The position numbers and the translations under genes were made by a program. Under the pieces are notes generated by a model that saw only the letters and a list, made by a program, of their open reading frames with translations, was not told the DNA's origin and made no database searches. Shown one piece after another: positions 16,503-24,260 of a stretch of DNA of 64,000 bases; position 1 is the stretch's first letter; each line of letters opens with the position of its first letter. Source of the DNA: Nonomuraea turcica (lineage in GTDB: Bacteria > Actinomycetota > Actinomycetes > Streptosporangiales > Streptosporangiaceae); the NCBI RefSeq assembly GCF_030718205.1, contig NZ_JAUZQF010000021.1:1-64000 (forward strand), in the 5' to 3' direction.

Positions 16503-17480
16503 ATGGAACACCGTATGTTGGGACGCACCGGACGCCAGGTCGGCGTCGTCGGCCTCGGGGCCTGGCAGCTTGGCGCCGACTGGGGCGAGGTCTCCGAAGA
16601 TGAGGCCTTCGCCACGCTCGAGGCCGCCGTGGACGCGGGCGTCACCTTCATCGACACCGCGGACGTGTACGGCGACGGGCGCAGTGAGCAGATCGTCGGC
16701 AGTTTCGCCAAGGGCCGCCCCGAGCTGACCGTGGCCACCAAGATGGGCCGGCGAGTGGAGCAGATCCCCTCGAACTACGTGATGTCCAACTTCCGCGCCT
16801 GGAACGAGCGCTCCCGCCAGAACCTCGGCGTGGACACGCTCGACCTGGTCCAGCTGCACTGCCCGCCGACCCCTGTGTACTCGGCGGACGCCGTGTTCGA
16901 CGCCCTGGACACGCTGGTGGCCGAGGAGAAGATCGCCGCGTACGGGGTCAGCGTGGAGACCTGCGAGGAGGCGCTGACCGCGATCGCCCGGCCGGGGGTG
17001 GCGAGCGTGCAGATCATCCTGAACGCGTTCCGCCTCAAGCCCCTGGAGCAGGTGCTGCCGGCCGCGCGGGCGGCGGGGGTGGGCATCATCGCCCGGGTCC
17101 CGCTGGCCAGCGGCCTGCTGTCGGGCCGGTACGACGAGCACACCACGTTCGCGCCCGACGACCACAGGACCTATAACCGGCGCGGGGAGTCCTTCGACGT
17201 CGGCGAGACCTTCTCCGGCGTGGACTTCTCCACCGGGCTGGAGGCGGTCCGCCGTCTGGCGCCCCTGGTGCCGGAAGGCGTGACCATGGCCCAGTTCGCG
17301 CTGCGCTGGATCCTGGACCAGGAGGGCGTCTCGGTGGTCATCCCGGGGGCGCGCAACCCCGCCCAGGCGACGGCGAACGCGGCAGCGGCGTCTGTCGCGC
17401 CGCTCCCCGCCGAGACGCTCGACGCGGTGCAGGCCATCTACGACGAGCTCATCCGCCCCCAGGTCCACGACCGCTGGTAG
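16503..17480 (+). CDS. Aldo/keto reductase
   Basis: The 325-residue protein has the NADP-dependent (beta/alpha)8 aldo/keto reductase layout. It starts MEHRMLGRTGRQVGVVGLG, has the catalytic Asp and Tyr in DTADVYGDG (about 51 and 56), the Lys in ATKMGRR (about 80), the His in QLHCPPTP (about 119), and ends with the cofactor segment VVIPGARNPAQ. It therefore has the complete D-Y-K-H tetrad. An AGGAAGAG sequence precedes the ATG at 16503. It lies 13 bases before a LacI-family regulator gene on the same strand, so the two may be co-transcribed and the reductase may act on a sugar or sugar-derived aldehyde. Confidence 0.9.
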   Translation: MEHRMLGRTGRQVGVVGLGAWQLGADWGEVSEDEAFATLEAAVDAGVTFIDTADVYGDGRSEQIVGSFAKGRPELTVATKMGRRVEQIPSNYVMSNFRAWNERSRQNLGVDTLDLVQLHCPPTPVYSADAVFDALDTLVAEEKIAAYGVSVETCEEALTAIARPGVASVQIILNAFRLKPLEQVLPAARAAGVGIIARVPLASGLLSGRYDEHTTFAPDDHRTYNRRGESFDVGETFSGVDFSTGLEAVRRLAPLVPEGVTMAQFALRWILDQEGVSVVIPGARNPAQATANAAAASVAPLPAETLDAVQAIYDELIRPQVHDRW

Positions 17481-17493
17481 ATCAGGCTCTCGC

Positions 17494-18504
17494 ATGGTCA
17501 CCAGAGCTGATGTCGCTCGCCTCGCCGGTGTCTCGACCGGCACCGTCTCGCATGTGCTCACCGGCGCGCGGTCGATCCGCCCGGAGACCCGCCGCAAGGT
17601 GCTCGACGCCATGGAGCAGCTCGGCTACACCCCCAACGCCATGGCCAGCGCCCTCGCCGGGGGCCGCAGCCGGATCATCGCGATCGTCTTCCCCTCCCAG
17701 CCGCGCACGATCGTGGGATCGGACCTGGAGTACGTCCTGGCCGCCACCGACGCCGCCCGCGCGCGGGGCTTCCACGTGGTGCTGTGGACCTCAGGCCCGG
17801 ACGACCTGCACGAGCTCCGCCAGCTGGCCAAGGCCGGGCTCGTCCAGGGGTTCCTGCTCATGCAGGTCACGCTCACGGACGAGCGGGTGAGCTTCCTCCA
17901 GTCGGCCGGCATCCCGGTCGGGCTGATCGGGCGCACCCACACGCCAGGCCACGTCCCCTACGCGGACGCCGACTTCCCGCAGATCGCGCGCATGGTGGCC
18001 GAGCACCTCGCCGGGCTCGGACACCGGACGATCGGCATGCTCAACGCGCCGTACGAGCGGGGCTCGCACGGCATCGGCGCGGCCGTGCGCTTCGCCGACG
18101 ACGTCCGCCGCACCTGCGCGGACCTCGGGCTCGGCTGCACGATCGTGGCCGGCGAGCACACCGTCAGGGCGGGCCGCGCCGCGCTGCGCGAGCTGCTGGA
18201 CACGGCGCCGGAGACGACGGCGATCATCTCCTACAACTGGGAGGCCACGCTGGGCGCGATGCATGAGGCACGCGCGCTCGGGCGGCCGATTCCCGAGCGG
18301 CTGTCGCTCGTGTTGTGCTCCAACGGCGAGCCGGAGTCGACCGATCCGGAGCTGACGACGGCCACCCCGCCCGCCACGGAGATCGCCACCGCCGCCGTGG
18401 AGGCCCTCATCGACCACCTGGCCGACCCGGACAGCCCGCCGGCGCAGCGCCTGGTCCCGAGCGTGCTCGTGGAACGCCACAGCACCGCACCGGCCGTACG
18501 CTGA
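17494..18504 (+). CDS. LacI-family transcriptional repressor
   Basis: The N-terminus is a classic LacI helix-turn-helix (TRADVARLAGVSTGTVSHVL) with the hinge helix NAMASALAGGRS, followed by a periplasmic-binding-protein-like effector domain (from about residue 60) with IAIVFPSQP, GLIGRTHTPGH and LVLCSNGEPESTDPELTT. At 336 residues it is full length. Such repressors bind palindromes like CGAAACTTTCG and release on binding sugars. It follows the aldo/keto reductase by 13 bases and precedes the GNAT gene by 5. Its target is unknown; the operator before the distant glycosidase unit is one candidate. Confidence 0.9.
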   Translation: MVTRADVARLAGVSTGTVSHVLTGARSIRPETRRKVLDAMEQLGYTPNAMASALAGGRSRIIAIVFPSQPRTIVGSDLEYVLAATDAARARGFHVVLWTSGPDDLHELRQLAKAGLVQGFLLMQVTLTDERVSFLQSAGIPVGLIGRTHTPGHVPYADADFPQIARMVAEHLAGLGHRTIGMLNAPYERGSHGIGAAVRFADDVRRTCADLGLGCTIVAGEHTVRAGRAALRELLDTAPETTAIISYNWEATLGAMHEARALGRPIPERLSLVLCSNGEPESTDPELTTATPPATEIATAAVEALIDHLADPDSPPAQRLVPSVLVERHSTAPAVR

Positions 18505-18509
18505 GGGGC

Positions 18510-18986
18510 ATGATTCGTCCCGCAACGCCCGCTGACGTGCCCGCGATCCTCGACATGATCCGTGAGCTCGCCACATACGAGAAGGCCGCCCACGAGGTGC
18601 GCGCCACAGAGGAGGACTTGCACGCAGCGCTCTTCGGCGACTCTCCCGCCACCTTCGTCCACATCGCCGAGCAGGACGGTGAAGCCGTCGGCTTCACCCT
18701 GTGGTTCCTCACCTTCTCCACCTGGAGGGGCGTGCACGGCATCTACATGGAGGACCTCTACGTACGCCCCCAGCACCGCGGCGGCGGCCACGGCCTGGCG
18801 TTGATGGGGGAACTGGCCAGGATCTGCAAGGAGCGCGGATACCAGCGCTTCGAATGGTCGGTGCTCGACTGGAACGAGCCGAGCATCGGCTTCTACGACA
18901 AGCTCGGCGCGCTCAGGCAGGATGAGTGGCTGAAGTACCGGTTGACCGACGAGCCGCTGCGGCGTCTGGCCGAGCGGCAGGACTGA
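18510..18986 (+). CDS. GNAT-family N-acetyltransferase (diamine/spermidine acetyltransferase-like)
   Basis: This 158-residue protein is a single GNAT domain. It has the N-terminal IRPATPADVPAILDMIREL, the central GIYMEDLYVRPQHRGGGHG with the acetyl-CoA pyrophosphate loop (Q/R-x-x-G-x-G type), and the C-terminal NEPSIGFYDKLGA with the conserved Tyr. The order of blocks, including LATYEKAAHEV, resembles SAT1-type diamine acetyltransferases, so polyamines or small amines are possible substrates. It begins five bases after the LacI gene stop and probably belongs to the same transcript. Confidence 0.85.
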   Translation: MIRPATPADVPAILDMIRELATYEKAAHEVRATEEDLHAALFGDSPATFVHIAEQDGEAVGFTLWFLTFSTWRGVHGIYMEDLYVRPQHRGGGHGLALMGELARICKERGYQRFEWSVLDWNEPSIGFYDKLGALRQDEWLKYRLTDEPLRRLAERQD

Positions 18987-18998
18987 GGACCAGGCCGC

Positions 18999-19026
18999 GC
19001 AGGTCACGCACGGTGACGTGACCTGC
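18999..19026. terminator. Bidirectional hairpin between convergent genes
   Basis: GCAGGTCACG (18999-19008) pairs perfectly with CGTGACCTGC (19017-19026) over an 8-base loop. It lies between the GNAT gene and the converging small membrane protein gene. There is no T run, as is common for GC-rich actinomycete terminators. Confidence 0.6.
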
Positions 19027-19040
19027 GTGACATATATGCG

Positions 19041-19331
19041 TTAAACCCCGGCGTGCGTCCTGGGCCTGATGCGCTGGGTCTCCTCGAACCTCTCCATGCT
19101 CGGCTCCTCGACGTCACGACGCGTCTCCTCCATGCGCAGCGCGACTCCGATCGCGAAGAACGTGGGTGCCCACTCGCCGACGAAGAGCCCCCACCGGTCG
19201 GCGCGATCAAGGCCTGAGTATTCGGTGCTCCGTGAGGCCATCCAGGATGTGCAGGCCAGCCCGATCGAGCACAGCCCCGCGAGATACATGTGGTTGGACT
19301 TGATGCCCATCTTGTGCAGCGTTTTGATCAT
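19041..19331 (-). CDS. Small two-helix membrane protein
   Basis: The 96-residue product has two hydrophobic segments (about residues 16-33 and 53-66) joined by a short loop with SGLDRADRWGLF, and a charged cytoplasmic C-terminal tail rich in Arg and Glu. AGGGGGGAA precedes the ATG. The pattern suggests a conserved small inner-membrane protein of actinomycetes, but I do not recognise a named family. It is transcribed away from the nitrate operon and shares its upstream spacer. Confidence 0.65.
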   Translation of the reverse strand: MIKTLHKMGIKSNHMYLAGLCSIGLACTSWMASRSTEYSGLDRADRWGLFVGEWAPTFFAIGVALRMEETRRDVEEPSMERFEETQRIRPRTHAGV

Positions 19332-19375
19332 GGTTCCCCCCTTGCTGTGAGAGCTGGTACCCGGGGGGCGCGGCT

Positions 19376-19450
19376 GTAACCGAACATTACGATCGTGTTT
19401 CCGGTGTGACGCTTGTGCGCGGCTTGTTACAGCGGTGAATCACATGTAAC
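19376..19450 (+). promoter_or_regulatory. Candidate GlnR-binding region in front of the nitrate operon
   Basis: GTTAC-N6-GAATC (19426-19441) is close to the GTnAC-N6-GAAAC half-site pair of the nitrogen regulator GlnR. Further GTAAC half-sites occur at 19446-19450 and 19376-19380 (the latter followed after six bases by TTACG). GlnR activation of nitrate assimilation under nitrogen limitation is established in Streptomyces and Mycobacterium; direct control here is inferred. The sites lie about 85-160 bases before the transporter gene start. Confidence 0.5.
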
Positions 19451-19534
19451 GAGCGCACAGCCACGGACTGTCAAAGTGCGTAACGAGCCATTCCTACCTT
19501 GGAGATCCCCGGACGCCGAGCGTAGGAGAGATCG

Positions 19535-20845
19535 ATGGCGCGCTGGATCGCCGACTGGCACCCCGATGACCCAGCCTTCTGGGAGAATTCAGGCAAGCGC
19601 GTTGCGCGCCGCAACCTGATCTTCTCGATCGCTGCCGAGCACCTCGGCTTCACGGTGTGGACGCTTTGGAGCATCGTGGCCACCAAAATGGGGGTCTACG
19701 AGTTCACCACGGACCAGTTGTTCTGGCTGGTCGCCCTGCCGAACCTGATCGGGTCCGTGCTGCGGATCCCGTACACGTTCGGTCCCGCCAAGTTCGGCGG
19801 ACGCAACTTCACCGTCGTCAGCGCACTGTTGCTGCTCATCCCGGCCATCGGCCTCGGGATCGCGGTCAGCAACCCGACCACGCCGTACTGGTTGTTCCTG
19901 GTGATCGCGGCGCTGGCCGGGTTCGGTGGCGGCAACTTCGCCTCCAGCATGGCCAACATCACCTACTTCTACCCCCGCAGCAAGCAGGGGGTGGCGCTGG
20001 GACTGAACGCCGCGGGCGGCAACATCGGCGTCAGCTCCGTGCAGCTCGTCATGCCGCTGGTCATCGGCACCCTCGGGCTGGCCGCCGCCGGCTGGTTCTG
20101 GCTCCCGCTCATCGTCGTGGCCGCCGTCTGCGCCTGGTTCTTCATGGACAACCTGACGAGCGCCAAGGCCAACCCGCGTGAGCAGTTCGCGGTGGCCGGC
20201 AAGGCCCAGACGTGGATCATGTCCTTCCTGTACATCGGCACGTTCGGCTCGTTCATCGGCTACTCCACCGCCTTCCCGCTGCTGAGCAAGAGCCTGTTCC
20301 CCGAGGCTCCGTTCGCCGTCGTGGCGTTCGTCGGGCCGCTGGTCGGCTCGCTGATCCGGCCGGTCGGCGGCTGGCTGGCCGACAAGCTCGGCGGCGCCCC
20401 CGTCACGCTGTGGAACTTCGCCGTGATGGGCGGCGGCGTGCTGCTGGTCTGGGCGGCCAGCTCCTCCGGCAACTTCTGGTTGTTCTTCCTGTCCTTCCAG
20501 CTGCTGTTCCTCACCTCTGGCATCGGCAACGGCTCCACGTACCGCATGATCCCGGCGATCTTCCAGGCCAAGGCGGTGGCCGAGCGCGGCGAGGGCGAGG
20601 AAGCTCTCCTGTACGGCAAGCGTCAGGCCTCGGCCGCCATCGGCATCATCTCGGCGGTCGGAGCGCTCGGCGGGTTCCTCATCAACCGGGCGTTCGGAAT
20701 GGCGTTCGCCGCGGCCGGCACCCCCGCCCCCGCCTTCCTCGCCTTCGGCCTCTTCTACGCCTCCTGCTTCGCGCTCACCTGGTGGTGCTACACGCGCAAG
20801 GTCGGCGTCAAGGTCGTGGCCAGCCTCGCTCACGCAAGGGTCTGA
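19535..20845 (+). CDS. narK: NarK-type nitrate/nitrite transporter (MFS)
   Basis: The 436-residue protein is a 12-helix major facilitator carrying both nitrate signatures of the NarK/NNP family: GFGGGNFASSMANITYFYP and GLNAAGGNIGVSSVQ. The second-helix arginine in LRIPYTFGPAKFGG also fits. It imports nitrate, and perhaps exports nitrite, across the cytoplasmic membrane. It is the first gene of the operon, preceded by GlnR-like sites, and its stop is two bases before the GTG of the nitrate reductase gene. The long insertion near GEGEEALLYGKRQ is usual for actinobacterial NarK. Confidence 0.92.
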   Translation: MARWIADWHPDDPAFWENSGKRVARRNLIFSIAAEHLGFTVWTLWSIVATKMGVYEFTTDQLFWLVALPNLIGSVLRIPYTFGPAKFGGRNFTVVSALLLLIPAIGLGIAVSNPTTPYWLFLVIAALAGFGGGNFASSMANITYFYPRSKQGVALGLNAAGGNIGVSSVQLVMPLVIGTLGLAAAGWFWLPLIVVAAVCAWFFMDNLTSAKANPREQFAVAGKAQTWIMSFLYIGTFGSFIGYSTAFPLLSKSLFPEAPFAVVAFVGPLVGSLIRPVGGWLADKLGGAPVTLWNFAVMGGGVLLVWAASSSGNFWLFFLSFQLLFLTSGIGNGSTYRMIPAIFQAKAVAERGEGEEALLYGKRQASAAIGIISAVGALGGFLINRAFGMAFAAAGTPAPAFLAFGLFYASCFALTWWCYTRKVGVKVVASLAHARV

Positions 20846-20847
20846 AC

Positions 20848-22869
20848 GTGACGGACGCGGTGAAGACGCACTGCCCGTACTGCGCACTGCAGTGCGGCAT
20901 GGAGATCGGTCCTGAGCTGGCCATCCAGCCCAGGACCGACATCCCGGCCAACGCCTCGGGCGCGCTGTGCCAGAAGGGATGGACGTCGGGCGAGTTGCTC
21001 ACCAACGGCGAGCGCCTGACCTCCCCCCTTCTGCACGGCGAGCCCGTGGAGTGGGACGTCGCGCTCGACTACGTCGCGTCCCGATTGTCCGCCATCCGCG
21101 CCGAGTACGGCCCCGACGCCGTGGCCGTGTTCGGCGGGGGTGGCTTGACCAATGAGAAGGCCTACACGCTCGGCAAGTTCGCCAGGGTCACCCTCGGCAC
21201 CAGCCAGATCGACTACAACGGCCGCTTCTGCATGTCCTCGGCGGCCGCCGCGTCGATCAAGGCGTTCGGCATGGACCGCGGGATGCCCTTCCCGATCACC
21301 GACCTGGCCGAGTCCGACATCGTGCTGCTGGCCGGCGGCAACGTCGCCGAGACCATGCCGCCGTTCGTCCGGCACCTGACGGGCCCCCGGATGATCGTCA
21401 TCGATCCGCGGCGCAGCCAGACCGCCAAGCTGGCCTGGCTGCACCTGCAGCCCACGCCCGGCACCGACCTGGCGCTCGCTCTCGGGCTCCTGCACATGGT
21501 CATCGCCGAAGGGCTCGTGGACGAGGAGTACGTCGCCGCCCGCACCACCGGGTTCGACGAGGTCCGCACCTCGCTCGCCTCCTGGTGGCCGGAGCGGGTC
21601 GAGCGGGTCACCGGAGTGCCCGTCTACCGGATGCGGCAGGCGGCTCGGGCCATGGCCGCGGCGAGCAAGGCGTACATCCTGACCGGGCGCGGCGCCGAGC
21701 AGCACGCCAAGGGCACCGACACCGTCACCGCGTTCATCAACCTCGCCCTCGCGCTCGGCCTGCCGGGCCGGCACGGCTCCGGCTACGGCTGCGTGACCGG
21801 GCAGGGCAACGGGCAGGGTGGCAGGGAGCACGGCCAGAAGGCCGACCAGCTGCCCGGCTACCGCAAGATCGACGACCCGGCGGCCCGCGAGCACGTCGCC
21901 GGCGTGTGGGGCGTGCCCGCCGAGTCGCTGCCCGGGCCGGGGCGGTCGGCGTACGAGCTGCTCGACGCCCTCGGCACGCCGGGAGGGCCGCGGGCGATGC
22001 TGCTGTTCGGGTCGAACCCCGTGATCTCCGCGCCGGCCGCCGAGCACGTCGCCGAGCGCATCGCCTCCCTGGACCTGCTTGTGACCTGCGATTTCGTCAT
22101 GTCGGAAACCGCAGCCATGGCCGACGTCGTGTTCCCGGTGACGCAGTGGGCCGAGGAGACCGGCACCATGACCAACCTCGAGGGCCGCGTCCTGCTGCGG
22201 AACCAGGCCGTCTCTCCGCCGGACGGCGTCAGGAGCGATCTCGACGTGCTCGCGGGTCTGGCCGAGCGGCTCGGGCACCGCTTGGAGACCGACCCTGTCA
22301 AGGTGTTCGACGAGTTGCGCCGCGCCAGCAAGGGCGGGCCCGCCGACTACTCCGGCATCACGTACGAGCGCATCACCGAGGAGAAGGGCGTGTTCTGGCC
22401 CTGCCCCTCGACCGAGCACCCGGGCACGCCCCGCCCGTTCCTGGACTCCTTCGCCACCCCGGACGGCCGCGCCAGGTTCGTGCCGGTCCAGCATCGGCCG
22501 GTGGCCGAGGAGATCGACGAGGACTATCCCGTCTACCTGAGCACGGGACGGGTGCTGGCGCACTACCAGAGCGGCGCGCAGACGCGCAGGATCGCCTCGC
22601 TTGTCAAGGCCGCGCCCGAGCCGTTCGTCGAGATCCACCCGGACCTCGCAGAGCAGCTCGACATCTCGGCCGGCGACGTGGTGCGGGTCACCAGCAAGCG
22701 CGGCGAGGCCAAGGCCGTCGCCAGGATCAGCGACGCCATCAGACGCGACACCGTGTTCATGCCCTTCCACTGGGAGGGCGCCAACCGGCTCACCAACCCG
22801 GCCCTCGACCCGACGTCGAGGATGCCGGAGTTCAAGGTCTGCGCCGTCAGGGTGGAGAGGGACTCATGA
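20848..22869 (+). CDS. nasA: Assimilatory nitrate reductase, molybdopterin catalytic subunit
   Basis: The 673-residue protein is a molybdopterin oxidoreductase. Near the N-terminus HCPYCALQCGM and a later ALCQKGW supply four cysteines for a [4Fe-4S] cluster. Next come the bis-MGD-binding regions NGRFCMSSAAAA (the Cys being a likely Mo ligand), YGCVTGQGNGQGGREHG and the C-terminal RVLAHYQSGAQTRR/MPFHWEG cofactor cap. It reduces nitrate to nitrite in the cytoplasm. Unlike some assimilatory enzymes it has no C-terminal BFD Fe-S domain; that domain is on the next protein. The GTG start at 20848 is used, and the stop overlaps the next ATG (ATGA). Confidence 0.92.
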   Translation: MTDAVKTHCPYCALQCGMEIGPELAIQPRTDIPANASGALCQKGWTSGELLTNGERLTSPLLHGEPVEWDVALDYVASRLSAIRAEYGPDAVAVFGGGGLTNEKAYTLGKFARVTLGTSQIDYNGRFCMSSAAAASIKAFGMDRGMPFPITDLAESDIVLLAGGNVAETMPPFVRHLTGPRMIVIDPRRSQTAKLAWLHLQPTPGTDLALALGLLHMVIAEGLVDEEYVAARTTGFDEVRTSLASWWPERVERVTGVPVYRMRQAARAMAAASKAYILTGRGAEQHAKGTDTVTAFINLALALGLPGRHGSGYGCVTGQGNGQGGREHGQKADQLPGYRKIDDPAAREHVAGVWGVPAESLPGPGRSAYELLDALGTPGGPRAMLLFGSNPVISAPAAEHVAERIASLDLLVTCDFVMSETAAMADVVFPVTQWAEETGTMTNLEGRVLLRNQAVSPPDGVRSDLDVLAGLAERLGHRLETDPVKVFDELRRASKGGPADYSGITYERITEEKGVFWPCPSTEHPGTPRPFLDSFATPDGRARFVPVQHRPVAEEIDEDYPVYLSTGRVLAHYQSGAQTRRIASLVKAAPEPFVEIHPDLAEQLDISAGDVVRVTSKRGEAKAVARISDAIRRDTVFMPFHWEGANRLTNPALDPTSRMPEFKVCAVRVERDS

Positions 22870-24260
22870 GGCTCGTCGTCGTGGGGAACGGGATGGCCGG
22901 TTCGCGGCTGGTCAGCGAGGTGCGCACCCGCGACCCCCACATGAAGATCACGATTTTCGGCGCGGAGACGTGCCAGCCGTACAACCGGGTGCTGCTGTCC
23001 AACGTGCTGGCCGGCAGCTCGCGCCCGGAGCAGGTGCGGCTGCTCGACTCCTCCTGGTACGCCGCCCACAACGTCGAGGCCGCCTTCGGCAGCTCGGTCG
23101 CCCACATCGACAGGGAGACCAGGCACGTCGTCACCGAGGACGGGCGGCGCGAGCCGTACGACCTGCTGGTGCTGGCCACCGGCAGCGACGCCATCGTGCC
23201 GCCGATCCCCGGCGTGGAGCGGGCGATCCCGTTCCGCACCCTCGACGACTGCGAGCGCATCATGCGCGTGGCCGAGCAGGCCCGCCGGGCGGTCGTCATC
23301 GGCGGCGGGCTGCTGGGCATCGAGGCCGCCCGCGGCCTGGCCGGGCGCGGCCTGCCCGTCACGCTCCTGCACCTGGCCGGACACCTCATGGAGCGCCAGC
23401 TCGACGTCGAGGCTGGCGAGGTGCTCGGCGAGACCCTGGCCGGGCTCGGCGTCGAGATCCGCACCGGCGTCTCCACCTCCTCCGTGGACGCCGACGGCGT
23501 CCGGCTCGACGACGGCGAGCTGATCGAGGCCGACCTGGTGGTGCTGGCCTGTGGCGTGCGCCCCATCACGGGCCTGGCCGCCGAGGCCGGGCTGGAGGTG
23601 CGGCGCGGCGTCGTCGTGGACGACGAGCTGCGCACCGACGACCCGTCGATCTTCGCCATCGGGGAGTGCGCCGAGCACGACGGCACCGTGTACGGCCTGG
23701 TCGCCCCCGCCTGGGAGCAGGCCTCCGTGGCCGCCGACGTCATCACCGGCGGCAAGAGCCTCTACCGCGGCTCGCGGCTCGTCACCCGGCTCAAGGCCAG
23801 GAGCGTCGAGCTGGCCGCCATGGGCGAGACCCACCTCACCGAGGAGCACGCCGAGGTCGTGCGCTTCAGCCACCGGGCCCGCGGCACCTACCGCAAGCTC
23901 GTCATCCGCGACGGCCGCCTGGTCGGCGCGATCCTGCTGGGCGAGAGCGACGCCGTCGGCACGCTCACCCAGCTCTTCGACCGCGGCGGACCGGTGCCGG
24001 GCGACCGGGCGGGGCTGCTGTTCCCGGGGCTGGCGTCGGCGCCGGTGGCCGACAGCCCGACGCTGATGCCCGACGCGGCCAAGGTCTGCCAGTGCAACAA
24101 CGTGACCAAGGGCCAGATCAGGGCGTGCTGGGAAGCGGGGGCGCGGGATGTGGACGGAGTGGCGGCCGCCACCCGGGCCACGACCGGATGCGGTACCTGC
24201 CGCGACGCCGTGGAAGGCATCGTGAGCTGGCTCTGCGAGCAGGAAGGGATTTCCGTATGA
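22866..24260 (+). CDS. FAD/[2Fe-2S] electron-transfer subunit for nitrate reduction (NasC/NasB-like)
   Basis: This 464-residue protein resembles the N-terminal half of NirB. It has an FAD-binding VVVGNGMAGSRL motif, a NAD(P)H-binding VVIGGGLLGIEAARGL motif (about residue 145) and the FAD-closing SIFAIGECAEHDG. The C-terminus is a BFD-like [2Fe-2S] domain with CQCNN and CGTC cysteines (about 410-450). It most likely passes electrons from NAD(P)H to the molybdenum nitrate reductase encoded just upstream. Both ends overlap neighbouring genes by ATGA, so translation is coupled. A second nitrite-reductase-like flavoprotein is a less likely role. Confidence 0.85.
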   Translation: MRLVVVGNGMAGSRLVSEVRTRDPHMKITIFGAETCQPYNRVLLSNVLAGSSRPEQVRLLDSSWYAAHNVEAAFGSSVAHIDRETRHVVTEDGRREPYDLLVLATGSDAIVPPIPGVERAIPFRTLDDCERIMRVAEQARRAVVIGGGLLGIEAARGLAGRGLPVTLLHLAGHLMERQLDVEAGEVLGETLAGLGVEIRTGVSTSSVDADGVRLDDGELIEADLVVLACGVRPITGLAAEAGLEVRRGVVVDDELRTDDPSIFAIGECAEHDGTVYGLVAPAWEQASVAADVITGGKSLYRGSRLVTRLKARSVELAAMGETHLTEEHAEVVRFSHRARGTYRKLVIRDGRLVGAILLGESDAVGTLTQLFDRGGPVPGDRAGLLFPGLASAPVADSPTLMPDAAKVCQCNNVTKGQIRACWEAGARDVDGVAAATRATTGCGTCRDAVEGIVSWLCEQEGISV

